Origin: SPJN01 sp965229935
GTDB taxonomy: Bacteria; Pseudomonadota; Alphaproteobacteria; SPJN01
DNA: 64,000 nucleotides
Reading direction: 5' to 3'
Assembly: GCA_965229935.1 (NCBI GenBank)
Contig: CBDDKB010000002.1
Location: forward strand, 1,364,001 to 1,428,000
Part shown: one piece after another, positions 26,366 through 35,755 of the stretch
Numbering within the stretch: position 1 is the stretch's first letter
Layout: each line of letters starts with the position of its first letter
The notes under the pieces: model-generated
What the model saw: only the letters and a program-made list of their open reading frames with translations
What the model was told of the DNA's origin: nothing
Database searches by the model: none
Position numbers and translations under genes: made by a program

Positions 26366-27265
26366 CTAGCCAGCAATCTTATCCTTGTAGAACTGCCCCA
26401 TTGCGGCAATTGCCTGCCGCCCCTCATCGACCATGCCGTAAAAGGCATGCCAGACATGGATCATATCATTCCATGTTTCTAGCGTGACATCGATATGGGC
26501 TTCGACCGCCCTGCCCGCCAGCCGGACCGCATCATCATATAATGCTTCTTCCGTGCCGACCTGAATTAGCAATGGCGGCAAGCGATCAAGTCGGGCAAAA
26601 ACAGGCGAGGCCAAATGGGATTCAGCATCCTTGCCGTTCAGATAGGCTGCAGCGGACGCTTTCAAACCTGCCACTGTGATCATGGGATCACGGTCAATGC
26701 GGGTCTCATAGGATTTTGCCGAACAGGTCAGGTCCACCCAGGGGGAGATAACCATGCCGCAGGCAGGCTCGCCCATTTCCCGATCACGCAGCAACAGCAG
26801 CGTCGCCATTGTCAGACCACCCCCGGCAGAATCCCCGGCAATTGCGACCATGTTCGGCGCGATACCCTTTTTGTTGATCAGCCAGCTATAGGCTGTCACC
26901 GCATCTTCAATTCCCTCAGGATAGGGGTTTTCGGGGCCCAAACCATATTCTGCCACCAACACGGGGGCATTAGCGGCACGCGCCAATTCTGCAGCCAACG
27001 GGCGATGCGTTACACGGGAGCCGACAACATACCCGCCGCCGTGAAGATAAAGGATCGCCCGGTCCTCTGTTGCGCCTTCAGGCACAATCCAATCACAGGT
27101 CACACCGTCAGCATCAACACCCTTTGTGACAGTCACGCCGTCACCCACGGGAAGTGCAGCAGTTGCCGCCTCCATCGCTGCGCGGCGCTCTTCAATTGTG
27201 GCATTCGGGTTGGAGGGGGCCGCGCGCATCATAGCGCTGACCTGTTGCATTTGTTCTTTGCTCAT
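26366..27265 (-). CDS. Alpha/beta hydrolase of the hormone-sensitive lipase (HSL) family
   Basis: Carboxylesterase-like enzyme, probably cytoplasmic, of unknown substrate. The 299 residues have the oxyanion-hole motif HGGGYVVGS (about 74-82), the nucleophile elbow GDSAGGG (about 143-149), an Asp in the region before the end, and the His in IHVWHAF (about 267-273). No signal peptide. AGGGG stands 8 nt before ATG 27265. Flanked by lolD and the SOS-controlled gene but with no functional link I can see. Confidence 0.85.
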   Translation of the reverse strand: MSKEQMQQVSAMMRAAPSNPNATIEERRAAMEAATAALPVGDGVTVTKGVDADGVTCDWIVPEGATEDRAILYLHGGGYVVGSRVTHRPLAAELARAANAPVLVAEYGLGPENPYPEGIEDAVTAYSWLINKKGIAPNMVAIAGDSAGGGLTMATLLLLRDREMGEPACGMVISPWVDLTCSAKSYETRIDRDPMITVAGLKASAAAYLNGKDAESHLASPVFARLDRLPPLLIQVGTEEALYDDAVRLAGRAVEAHIDVTLETWNDMIHVWHAFYGMVDEGRQAIAAMGQFYKDKIAG

Positions 27266-27309
27266 GACTTTGCCCCTTTTTTCTTATCAGGGGATAAATC
27301 TAACCTTAA

Positions 27310-27996
27310 CTAGGGCGTTATCTCAACCAAATGACCGTCTTCCATAGTCACAATCCGGTCCATTCGGGCCGCAAGGTCAAGATTATGGGTCGCGATCAGG
27401 GCCCCAACCCCTTCCTGCCGGACAAGGCCCAACAGATTGTCAAAAACCCTATCTGACAGGCGCGGGTCAAGATTGCCGGTCGGCTCGTCCGCCAACAAGA
27501 CGGCAGGCTTGTTGGCCAATGCGCGGGCGATGGCGACACGCTGCTGCTCACCCCCCGACAACTCTGCCGGGCGATGGGATAGGCGTTCCGCCAGCCCCAG
27601 ACCTGTAAGCAAGGATGTGGCGCGCGCCTCTGCCTCGCGCTGGGCAACACCCGCTACACGCTGGGGCAGCACAACATTTTCAAGCGCAGAGAATTCCGGC
27701 AACAAATGGTGGAATTGATACACAAAACCCAGATGGTCACGCCGTAAGGCCGTCCGCGCAGCATCGTCACTGCCAGTGGCATCCACGCCAGCAATCGACA
27801 CGGTGCCGCTGTCAGGTGCCTCAAGCAGGCCTGCAATGTGCAGCAATGTTGATTTGCCAGAACCGGACGGTCCTAACAAGGCCACAATCTCACCCGGCAT
27901 TAATTGCAGATCAACGCCGCGCAAAACTTCAAGCCTTGCAGCACCATCGCCGAAGCCGCGTGTCAGATTTGATAGGTTGAGAGCCGGACTATTCAT
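27310..27996 (-). CDS. lolD: Lipoprotein-releasing ABC transporter ATP-binding protein
   Basis: Energises extraction of outer-membrane lipoproteins from the inner membrane with LolC/E. The 228 residues from ATG 27996 (MNSPALNLS) hold Walker A GPSGSGKST, the ABC signature LSGGEQQR, and Walker B LLADEPTG. A start 25 codons upstream would sit inside lolC. The gene overlaps the lolC end by 8 bp, so the two are translated together. Confidence 0.94.
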   Translation of the reverse strand: MNSPALNLSNLTRGFGDGAARLEVLRGVDLQLMPGEIVALLGPSGSGKSTLLHIAGLLEAPDSGTVSIAGVDATGSDDAARTALRRDHLGFVYQFHHLLPEFSALENVVLPQRVAGVAQREAEARATSLLTGLGLAERLSHRPAELSGGEQQRVAIARALANKPAVLLADEPTGNLDPRLSDRVFDNLLGLVRQEGVGALIATHNLDLAARMDRIVTMEDGHLVEITP

Positions 27997-29302
27997 AACG
28001 CAGCGCCTCAACAGGGTCGAGCTTGGCGGCGCGTCGGGCAGGATAGATCGTGGCAAGGAACGACAAGCCAAGGGCCATCACACAAATTGTCACCGTTTCG
28101 CCCACATCCATATGCGCTGGCATACGGGACAGAAAATATACCTCCGGCGAAAAGAGTTCCGTCCCAGACAGAGACGACAGGAACTGCCTAATCTCCTCGA
28201 TATAGGTGCAGAAGGTAACACCGATCACAATCCCGATCAGCGTCCCAACCGTGCCGATAGATGCCCCGGCGATAAAGAATATGCGCATCACCGCACCAGC
28301 GGGCACACCCATAGTCCGCAGAATGGCAATATCGCGCCCCTTATCCTTTACCAGCATGATCAGCCCGGAAATGATATTCAGTGCCGCCACCATGATGATC
28401 AGGGTCAGGATCAGAAACATCACATTCCGTTCGACCATCAACGCATCAAAGAATGTGCGGTTCAGATCTCGCCAATCCAGCAGACGCAAAGATCTGTCAT
28501 TCGCGGCCAGTGAATCCACATGCGCTTGCACGACATCTGATATGGCTGCGGTCACAGGACCGATATTGTCCGGCTGTTCGACCTTCACCTCAAGCGAGGT
28601 GACTTTATTGCCCAGATCGAAATAACGTTGTGCAGCAGCAAGCGGCATATAAACATAGGCCTTGTCATATTCAGACATGCCGATTTCAAAAATCGTGCCG
28701 ACCTGAAACCCGATAATGCGCGGCGCAACACCAAAGGGTGTTGCGCGGCCCTTGGGCGAGATCAGGCTGATCGTATCACCAACACCAACACCCAGATGAC
28801 GCGCAAGCCTGATGCCAATGGCAATCTTACCCTGCGCAAAGCTTGACAAGTCACCAGCCTGAACACGGTCAGCAATGAAGTCGAGCTTGCGCACATCACT
28901 TTCCGACATGCCCTTGACCAGCACGCCTGTTGAATATTGCCCAGCCGTTGCCATGACCTGCCCTTCGATCATCGGCGTGACCATGGTGACTTGCGGCACC
29001 TTGCTAATTTCGTCCACCAAGACGGGCCAATCAGTCATCTCCCCCGTCATGCTTTGCACAACCGCGTGGCCATTCACGCCTAAAATGCGATCAAGCAATT
29101 GATGACGAAACCCGTTCATTACCGCCATAACGATGATCAGGGTTGCGACGCCCAAGGCGATACCTGCAAACGAAAAGCCAGCAATAACCGACACGAAGCC
29201 TTCGCGCCTGCGCGACCGCAAATAGCGACCGGCAATATGCCATTCATAGGCAGCGAACATGCGCTGCTTATAGGTTGGGTTATTGTCAGCCGCGTCTGTC
29301 AT
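27989..29302 (-). CDS. lolC: Lipoprotein-releasing system permease LolC/LolE
   Basis: Membrane half of the Lol transporter, passing lipoproteins to the periplasmic carrier. The 437 residues have one N-terminal span (about 38-65), a large periplasmic domain (about 70-280) and three C-terminal spans of the FtsX type. Alphaproteobacteria often have a single permease acting as a homodimer, which fits the one copy here. The start overlaps the proS stop by one base (TGATG). Confidence 0.92.
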   Translation of the reverse strand: MTDAADNNPTYKQRMFAAYEWHIAGRYLRSRRREGFVSVIAGFSFAGIALGVATLIIVMAVMNGFRHQLLDRILGVNGHAVVQSMTGEMTDWPVLVDEISKVPQVTMVTPMIEGQVMATAGQYSTGVLVKGMSESDVRKLDFIADRVQAGDLSSFAQGKIAIGIRLARHLGVGVGDTISLISPKGRATPFGVAPRIIGFQVGTIFEIGMSEYDKAYVYMPLAAAQRYFDLGNKVTSLEVKVEQPDNIGPVTAAISDVVQAHVDSLAANDRSLRLLDWRDLNRTFFDALMVERNVMFLILTLIIMVAALNIISGLIMLVKDKGRDIAILRTMGVPAGAVMRIFFIAGASIGTVGTLIGIVIGVTFCTYIEEIRQFLSSLSGTELFSPEVYFLSRMPAHMDVGETVTICVMALGLSFLATIYPARRAAKLDPVEALRYE

Positions 29303-30618
29303 CAGCCCTTGATCAGCTCCAGCGCCTGGTCAAGCGGCACTTCCTGTTTTTCACCCGTTGCGCGACGCTTAAGTTCAACCACACCCTTTTCAAGCCCCTT
29401 AGGACCGATGGTCATCTGCCAGGGCAGACCAATCAAATCCATAGTGGCAAACTTGGCACCGGGCCGTTCATCACGATCATCATAAAGCGTGTCGATCCCT
29501 AACGCGGTCAGTTGGGCATAGGCATCATCACAGGCTGCGCTCACAGCCTCGTCCTTTGGACGCAGGGAAATCAAACCAACTTGATAAGGCGCGACAGATT
29601 CAGGCCAGATGATGCCGTCATCATCATGGCTTGCTTCAATAATTGCACCCAACAGGCGTGAGATACCAACGCCATAGCTGCCCATTTGCAAGGGGATTAA
29701 ATCACCATTGGCGTCCTGCACCTTGGCGTTCATCGGTTCAGAATATTTGGTGCCAAAGTGGAAAATGTGGCCAACTTCGATACCGCGGGCTGTCACGCGG
29801 TCAGCCTCATCCACCTCTGCCTCAAACCTGGCGGGATCATGGATTTCATCGGTTGCCGCATAGCGATTGGTCTTTGACTTGATGATAGGATCAAGGTCAC
29901 CTTCATAATCAATCTGGGTCGGCACGGCCTCTTCAACCAAACCTTTATGAAGGAAAACTTCGCTTTCCCCTGTTTCGGCTAGCACAATAAATTCGTGGGA
30001 CAGGTCACCCCCTATGGGGCCCGTGTCTGCGCGCATGGGAATGGCTTTCAAACCCATCCGGTCAAACATACGCAAATAAGCGACGAACATCTTGTTATAG
30101 GCAAGACGAGAGGATTCGAAATCCAGGTCGAAGCTATAGGCATCCTTCATCAGGAATTCACGCCCACGCATCACGCCAAAACGGGGCCTAATCTCATCTC
30201 GAAACTTCCACTGAATGTGAAACAGATTAAGCGGCAGGTCCTTATAAGACTTTACTTCCTGCCGGACGATATCCGTAATCATCTCTTCATTGGTGGGCCC
30301 GTAAAGCATGTCGCGATCATGGCGGTCGGTGATGCGCAGCATCTCCTCCCCATAGGCTTCATAGCGCCCGGATTCACGCCACAGGTCAGCGGACTGCAAT
30401 GTAGGCATCAGCAATTCTACTGCGCCCGCCTTGGCCATTTCATCCGACACGATAGCGGAAATTCTTTGCAGCACCTTGTGGCCCAGTGGCAACCAGGCAT
30501 AGATCCCCGAACTCATCTGGCGGATAAGCCCTGCCCGCAACATCAAGCGGTGGGAAACAATCTGCGCTTCAGCCGGTGTGTCCTTCATCACGGGCAGAAA
30601 ATAGCGGGATAAACGCAT
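29302..30618 (-). CDS. proS: Proline--tRNA ligase (short form)
   Basis: Class II synthetase charging tRNA-Pro. The 438 residues are about 130 fewer than E. coli ProRS because the cis-editing INS domain is missing between motifs 2 and 3, the usual alphaproteobacterial form. Visible are motif 2 (FRDEIRPRFGVMRGREF), motif 3 (GSYGVGISRL) and the C-terminal anticodon domain. Clearing Ala-tRNA-Pro would need a separate factor, not seen in this window. Confidence 0.96.
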   Translation of the reverse strand: MRLSRYFLPVMKDTPAEAQIVSHRLMLRAGLIRQMSSGIYAWLPLGHKVLQRISAIVSDEMAKAGAVELLMPTLQSADLWRESGRYEAYGEEMLRITDRHDRDMLYGPTNEEMITDIVRQEVKSYKDLPLNLFHIQWKFRDEIRPRFGVMRGREFLMKDAYSFDLDFESSRLAYNKMFVAYLRMFDRMGLKAIPMRADTGPIGGDLSHEFIVLAETGESEVFLHKGLVEEAVPTQIDYEGDLDPIIKSKTNRYAATDEIHDPARFEAEVDEADRVTARGIEVGHIFHFGTKYSEPMNAKVQDANGDLIPLQMGSYGVGISRLLGAIIEASHDDDGIIWPESVAPYQVGLISLRPKDEAVSAACDDAYAQLTALGIDTLYDDRDERPGAKFATMDLIGLPWQMTIGPKGLEKGVVELKRRATGEKQEVPLDQALELIKG

Positions 30619-30721
30619 GGGTCGGTCCTGTCTGTTTGCCCGCCCGACATTTTGGCGAGGCTTTACAAAAGTCTATGATAAATGGGGTCAAATCAAGGCA
30701 TGCTGATTTCAGCAAGTCCTA

Positions 30722-30976
30722 TCAGGGTTTGGGGATATCGCCCAACTGAATAATGTCATTCGCCATCAAATAAAAGAATATGCCCCAAGCGGCGGTCGCG
30801 ATCCCAGTTGTGATCAATGCCTTTTTGATCAATTGCGGCTTAACGGGCGCGCCATCCGCAGTGCCTGGCACAATTTCGCCCGCATCGCGCTGCGAGGTTA
30901 CGCCCCATGGCAAGACCATGAAAAGCACCAACCACCAAATGACAATATAGGTAACGATACCGCCTGCGATGCTCAT
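30722..30976 (-). CDS. DUF1467 family small membrane protein
   Basis: 84 residues with two hydrophobic helices (about 4-27 and 50-72) joined by a polar segment containing PGTADGAP. It matches the DUF1467 family by its WWLVLF and LPWGV motif. Function unknown. AGGAGG stands 8 nt before ATG 30976. The gene is often found beside rnj or proS in alphaproteobacteria, as here. Confidence 0.8.
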   Translation of the reverse strand: MSIAGGIVTYIVIWWLVLFMVLPWGVTSQRDAGEIVPGTADGAPVKPQLIKKALITTGIATAAWGIFFYLMANDIIQLGDIPKP

Positions 30977-31031
30977 GCCCGCAACCTCCTGAAAATATGA
31001 ACCCGCAGAATAAGGAGATTTATTCCCTAAA

Positions 31032-32720
31032 TCAAAGGCAGATCACGTCGGTCTTCACGATAGCGCGTTTGCCGATGCCATCCTTTGCCGTACGGCGCGC
31101 AGCAATGCGCAATGTTTCCGCTAAAGAACCTTCGCTGGGCTGCGCCTTTTGGGAATGCGCCTTTTTCCAAGCAGCCCGGCAGGCCTGCCCGATCATATCT
31201 TCCAGCGGGCGACCATCCCAATCTTCATCTGCCAACCCTTCGAACGACACGCGCAAATCGGCAAGCTTACTGCCCCTACCGATTGCAACCACATGGACAT
31301 AGCCGTTATAGGCCAAACGGCGGCGCTGTTTCAGCACCTCGTCATCCGCATCGATCAGAATGTCCCCATCAAGCATCAACCGCCCACTGGGCACATGATC
31401 AACAACACCTGATGGCCCGGGCGCAAGTTGCACCATACCGCCATTCAAGTTGACATGGGTTTCCTTAACCTGCATCTCGCGGGCAAAGGCGGCATGCTCC
31501 TTTAAATGCCGATGTTCGCCATGAACAGGCACAGCGATTTGCGGCCTGATCCATTGATACATTTGCGCAAGTTCGTCTCGGCAAGGATGGCCGGACACAT
31601 GGATTGTATCATCCCGGTCCTGCACAACATTGACACCAATTGCGGTCAGATCATTTTGCAGATTGAAGATTGACGTTTCATTGCCCGGAATAACCCGGCT
31701 CGAAAAAATCACCGTGTCATCAGGGTCAAGGCTGATCGTCCGATGATCATTCCGGGCGATCCGAGATAGCGCGGCCCGTGGCTCCCCTTGCGATCCGGTG
31801 CAGATAAACATGACCTTATCTTTCGGAAGATAGGCGCCCTCCTCCTCATCAATCACGGGGGGCATGCCCTCAAGATAGCCGCAGGCGCGGGCGGCAGCCA
31901 CACACCGATGCATTGAACGGCCAACAAGAACCGGATGGCGGCCACAGGCAGCAGCAACCTTGGCAAGTGTTTGTACCCGGCTGACATTGGAGGCAAAGGT
32001 CGTCACTGCCACGCGCCCTTTTAGGGGGCGGATCATTTCCTCTAGATTATCTCGAACAGTTTTTTCCGACCCTGCACGGCCTTCAACAAACACATTGGTG
32101 GAATCGCACACAATGGCCAGCACCCCCTTGTCCCCAAGGTTGGACAGGGTTGCTGCATCCGTCTGTTCCCCAATCAACGGATCAGGGTCAATCTTCCAAT
32201 CACCCGTATGCATTACAGTCCCAAAACGGGTCTTGATAGCAAGGGCGTTTGGTTCAGGAATTGAGTGGGTCAGCGTCACATAATCAATCTCAAACCCACC
32301 GACGGTGACAGAACTGCCAAGGGGCACTTCATGCAAAGGCACATCGTGCAGCAGGCCGACATCCTGCAACTTGTCTCGCAGCAGGTAGGCTGTGAAGGGC
32401 GTTGCATAGACCGGGCAACGCAAGTGCTGCCACAAATGCGGCACAGCGCCGATATGATCCTCGTGAGCATGGGTGAGGAACAGCGCCTTAAGGCGGCCAG
32501 CTGCTGCCTCCTCCTCAATAAAGGCGGTGTCGGGCATGATCAGGTCAATGCCCGGCGTGCGGTCATCACCAAATGTGACCCCAAGGTCGACCATGATCCA
32601 TTCGCGATTATCAGCAGACCCAAGCCCATAAAGGTTAAGGTTCATGCCAATCTCACCCGCGCCCCCTAGGGGCAGGAAGACAAGCGCTTCATCATCGCTC
32701 TTGATTTTTTTCGGGCTCAA
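31032..32720 (-). CDS. rnj: Ribonuclease J
   Basis: Metallo-beta-lactamase/beta-CASP nuclease with endo- and 5'-exonuclease activity, used in rRNA maturation and mRNA decay. The 562 residues hold the zinc motif HAHEDH (84-89), the later GDWKID segment, the beta-CASP region (about 220-350) and a C-terminal domain. The first codon seems to be TTG at 32720, overlapping the coaX stop by 4 bp (TTGA); no other plausible start is near. The 4-bp overlap with coaX indicates coupled translation. Confidence 0.93.
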   Translation of the reverse strand: MSPKKIKSDDEALVFLPLGGAGEIGMNLNLYGLGSADNREWIMVDLGVTFGDDRTPGIDLIMPDTAFIEEEAAAGRLKALFLTHAHEDHIGAVPHLWQHLRCPVYATPFTAYLLRDKLQDVGLLHDVPLHEVPLGSSVTVGGFEIDYVTLTHSIPEPNALAIKTRFGTVMHTGDWKIDPDPLIGEQTDAATLSNLGDKGVLAIVCDSTNVFVEGRAGSEKTVRDNLEEMIRPLKGRVAVTTFASNVSRVQTLAKVAAACGRHPVLVGRSMHRCVAAARACGYLEGMPPVIDEEEGAYLPKDKVMFICTGSQGEPRAALSRIARNDHRTISLDPDDTVIFSSRVIPGNETSIFNLQNDLTAIGVNVVQDRDDTIHVSGHPCRDELAQMYQWIRPQIAVPVHGEHRHLKEHAAFAREMQVKETHVNLNGGMVQLAPGPSGVVDHVPSGRLMLDGDILIDADDEVLKQRRRLAYNGYVHVVAIGRGSKLADLRVSFEGLADEDWDGRPLEDMIGQACRAAWKKAHSQKAQPSEGSLAETLRIAARRTAKDGIGKRAIVKTDVICL

Positions 32721-33508
32721 ACCTCAACCCCCTGTGGGCGGTTATGGCGGTAAATCGCAACCAGCCCCTTAATGGTCAGGTCAGTATCTACGGTTTCAAG
32801 CAAGTCCGTTCCAGTGGCGAGCGGCGTGGCAAGCCCCCCCGTGCCAACGATAGAAAGCGGCGCGCCATATTCGTCTCGGATACGGGCGACCAAGCCTTCG
32901 ATCAGGCCGACATAGCCCCAAAAAACACCGGACTGCATGCAGGGCACGGTCGATTTACCGATCACTTGCGCCGGCTTTTCAATAGCGATGCGCGGCAGCT
33001 TGGCAGCGGCACTGTGCAACGCCTCAAGCGACAGGTTGATCCCCGGCGCAATCACGCCACCCTCATAGGCGCCATCCTTGCCAACAATGTCAAAGGTGGT
33101 TGCTGTGCCAAAATCAATCACAATCATCGGCCCACCATAAGTGACATGGGCGCCAACTGAGTTGACAAGACGGTCGGCGCCAACTTCCTGCGGACGGTCA
33201 ACGCGGATGTCTACACCAAGGTCCACACCGGGTTCGCCAATCACTAACGGTTCCACCCCGAAATAGCGACGCGCCAATAGGCTGAGTGCGAATAGTGCTT
33301 GGGGCACCACGGTTGAGATGATGACACCCTTAATATCCTTTGATGCATAGCCGCCATCAATCTGCATCAACTGGTTCAGCCAAACGACATATTCATCCGC
33401 AGTGCGATCAGGACTGGTTGTGATACGCCAGCGACCGACGACTGCGCCATCGTCAGCAATAATCGCAAAAACCGTATTGGTATTACCGGCATCAATGGCG
33501 AGCAGCAT
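32717..33508 (-). CDS. coaX: Type III pantothenate kinase
   Basis: First step of coenzyme A synthesis, phosphorylating pantothenate. The 263-residue ASKHA-fold protein starts with the phosphate loop DAGNTNT (6-12) and has DFGTATTFD in the middle, plus the C-terminal GTGGLA. Type III enzymes are not feedback-inhibited by CoA. It lies 14 bp after birA and overlaps rnj. Confidence 0.95.
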   Translation of the reverse strand: MLLAIDAGNTNTVFAIIADDGAVVGRWRITTSPDRTADEYVVWLNQLMQIDGGYASKDIKGVIISTVVPQALFALSLLARRYFGVEPLVIGEPGVDLGVDIRVDRPQEVGADRLVNSVGAHVTYGGPMIVIDFGTATTFDIVGKDGAYEGGVIAPGINLSLEALHSAAAKLPRIAIEKPAQVIGKSTVPCMQSGVFWGYVGLIEGLVARIRDEYGAPLSIVGTGGLATPLATGTDLLETVDTDLTIKGLVAIYRHNRPQGVEV

Positions 33509-33522
33509 GGTGCACGTCCCTT

Positions 33523-34293
33523 CTAAAAAAACACATCACCTGCAGTGATCTGGCGGAAATTGCCATCGGGTAGAGCGAGGATCAAGGCCCCGTCACTATC
33601 AAGCCCCTGAAATGTCCCGTTCAGTTCTTCTTCTGGCAATCTTACCCTGATTGGGCCATGCAGGCCACGGGCAACCGTCAACCAACGGTCCCGAATGGGG
33701 CCAAATCCTGCATCACGCCATACACTTAGCCAATGATCAAACGCGCCAGCCAATGATTCAAGCATCTGTTCAGGTGATGGCACAGCCCGCCCAAGGGCTG
33801 CGAAACTGGTCGCAGGATAAGGTGTGCCTTCCGGGTGTTCTGCCAGATTGATGCCAATACCAATGGCAAGCCACGGAATCTCCCCCGTCGCGCTTGATGC
33901 GCTTTCAAGCAGGATGCCGCTGATCTTTGCGCCGTTGATCAAAACGTCATTGGGCCATTTCAATTGAACCAACAGCGCCTCGTCATCAATCAAATCTGCA
34001 ACAGCTTGGTGAACCGCTACGGCAGTTACAAAGGAAAGCTTGGCAGCCTCCGCCGGTGCGCAATCTGGATCAATCAACAATGTCCCGGCAAAATTTTGCC
34101 CTGCCCCGGTGGACCAGACACGGCCCTGCCGTCCACGGCCAGCGGTCTGCCGCTTTGCAGTAATCCAAGTTGGTTGGATGGACTGTCCCGCATCAACCGC
34201 GCCCTCGCCCATACGGCGGGCTTCGCTGTTGGTGCTGTCAATCTCATCAAAGCTGCAATGGGCAACCCCAACAGGCAGATTGAGCGTGCTCAT
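33523..34293 (-). CDS. birA: Biotin--[acetyl-CoA-carboxylase] ligase
   Basis: Attaches biotin to the carrier protein of acetyl-CoA carboxylase. The 256-residue protein has the catalytic core, with GRGRQGRVW and KWPNDVLI, followed by the C-terminal SH3-like domain. There is no N-terminal helix-turn-helix, so this is the monofunctional type that does not repress biotin genes. The start ATG 34293 is 4 bp past the nuoN stop; a longer frame from 34488 would run backward through nuoN. Confidence 0.93.
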   Translation of the reverse strand: MSTLNLPVGVAHCSFDEIDSTNSEARRMGEGAVDAGQSIQPTWITAKRQTAGRGRQGRVWSTGAGQNFAGTLLIDPDCAPAEAAKLSFVTAVAVHQAVADLIDDEALLVQLKWPNDVLINGAKISGILLESASSATGEIPWLAIGIGINLAEHPEGTPYPATSFAALGRAVPSPEQMLESLAGAFDHWLSVWRDAGFGPIRDRWLTVARGLHGPIRVRLPEEELNGTFQGLDSDGALILALPDGNFRQITAGDVFF

Positions 34294-34297
34294 AACT

Positions 34298-35737
34298 TTA
34301 GAAAAGCGAGGCTGCCGCTTTGCCCGCAACTTCGACCAAGGCGCTGGGAGCCACAACAAACAGGATTGTGAATGCGGTTGACCCAAGAAGTACAGCGCGC
34401 ATACCACCTGATGCCGGGGCATCAAATGCGGCTGCAGGCTCATCCATATAGATAACCTTGACGATACGGATGTAATAGAACGCACCAACGACTGATGTGA
34501 TCAAACCAATAACCGCAAGCGTGATCAGGCCGGCATCGATCGCAGCCATAAAGACATAGAACTTGCCAAAGAACCCGGCCAAAGGCGGAATACCCGCCAA
34601 CGAGAACATGAGCACAGCCAAGGCAAACGCCATGGCAGGATTGTTTTTCGCAAGCCCGGCAAGGTCATCAATATTTTCAACCATGCCTTCGGACCGGCGC
34701 ATTGACAGGATGCAGACCCAAACGCCGCCATTCATCACAACGTAAATCGCCATATAGACAAGAACGCCCGTGATCCCTTCTGCCGTACCGGCAGCCAAAC
34801 CAACAAGGGCATAACCCATATGACCGATGGAGCTATAGGCCATCAGACGTTTGATATTTGTTTGACCAATAGCCGCAAAGGCACCAAGCGCCATCGAAAG
34901 GATCGAAACGACAATCATGATCTGCTGCCATTGCGGGCCCATCGTGCCAAAGGCATCAATCATCACACGCACAACAAGCGCAACACCGGCAGCCTTAGGC
35001 GCAGCGGCAAAGAACGCTGTGACGGTTGTCGGTGCGCCTTCATACACATCAGGCGTCCACATATGGAACGGCACGGCTGAAATCTTGAAGGCAAGCGCGG
35101 CGGCAACAAACACAAGCCCGATCACCACACCACCCGACACATCAGCGGCAGCAGCAGAATTGGCAATCGCCTCAAACCCGACTGACCCTGTGAAGCCGTA
35201 CAGCATCGACGCGCCGTAAAGATACATGCCTGAGCTAAGCGCACCCAAAACAAAATACTTCAAACCCGCTTCGGTTGACCGCTGAGAATTGCGCTTGAAC
35301 GCGGCAATCACATAAAGGGCAAGCGACTGAAGCTCCAGCCCCATATAAAGCGCGATCAAATCATTGGCGGAAATCATCAGGCACATGCCTAATGTAGCAA
35401 GCAGGATCAGCACCGGATATTCAAACCGATCCATTTTTTCCGCCTGCATATAGGGGCCGGAAATCACAAGGATCATGGCTGCACCCAACAGGCTGACAAC
35501 CTTCATATAAATCGCGAACTGGTCACTGATAAAGGCACCGCCGAATGTGGTTATTGTCTCGCCATTTCCGGCCAAAACGATAGCGGCAGTAGCAAGCAGG
35601 ACAATTACGGCAAAGCCAGAAATGCTGCGCGCCGATTGTTCACCACGGAACACACCCAGCATCAGAAGCAACATCGCAGCTAAAGCCAAAAACAGCTCTG
35701 CATAAAGCGGCGAAAGATCAGGCATTGTTGTCATCAT
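34298..35737 (-). CDS. nuoN: NADH-quinone oxidoreductase subunit N
   Basis: Antiporter-like proton-pumping subunit of complex I in the inner membrane. The 479 residues form about 14 helices with the conserved loop WTPDVYEGAP and the lysine-bearing helix in FFAAAPKAAG. It is the last structural gene of the operon, with birA and coaX following at 4 and 14 bp. GAGAGGG precedes ATG 35737. Confidence 0.96.
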   Translation of the reverse strand: MMTTMPDLSPLYAELFLALAAMLLLMLGVFRGEQSARSISGFAVIVLLATAAIVLAGNGETITTFGGAFISDQFAIYMKVVSLLGAAMILVISGPYMQAEKMDRFEYPVLILLATLGMCLMISANDLIALYMGLELQSLALYVIAAFKRNSQRSTEAGLKYFVLGALSSGMYLYGASMLYGFTGSVGFEAIANSAAAADVSGGVVIGLVFVAAALAFKISAVPFHMWTPDVYEGAPTTVTAFFAAAPKAAGVALVVRVMIDAFGTMGPQWQQIMIVVSILSMALGAFAAIGQTNIKRLMAYSSIGHMGYALVGLAAGTAEGITGVLVYMAIYVVMNGGVWVCILSMRRSEGMVENIDDLAGLAKNNPAMAFALAVLMFSLAGIPPLAGFFGKFYVFMAAIDAGLITLAVIGLITSVVGAFYYIRIVKVIYMDEPAAAFDAPASGGMRAVLLGSTAFTILFVVAPSALVEVAGKAAASLF

Positions 35738-35755
35738 TTCAAAACCCTCTCAATC

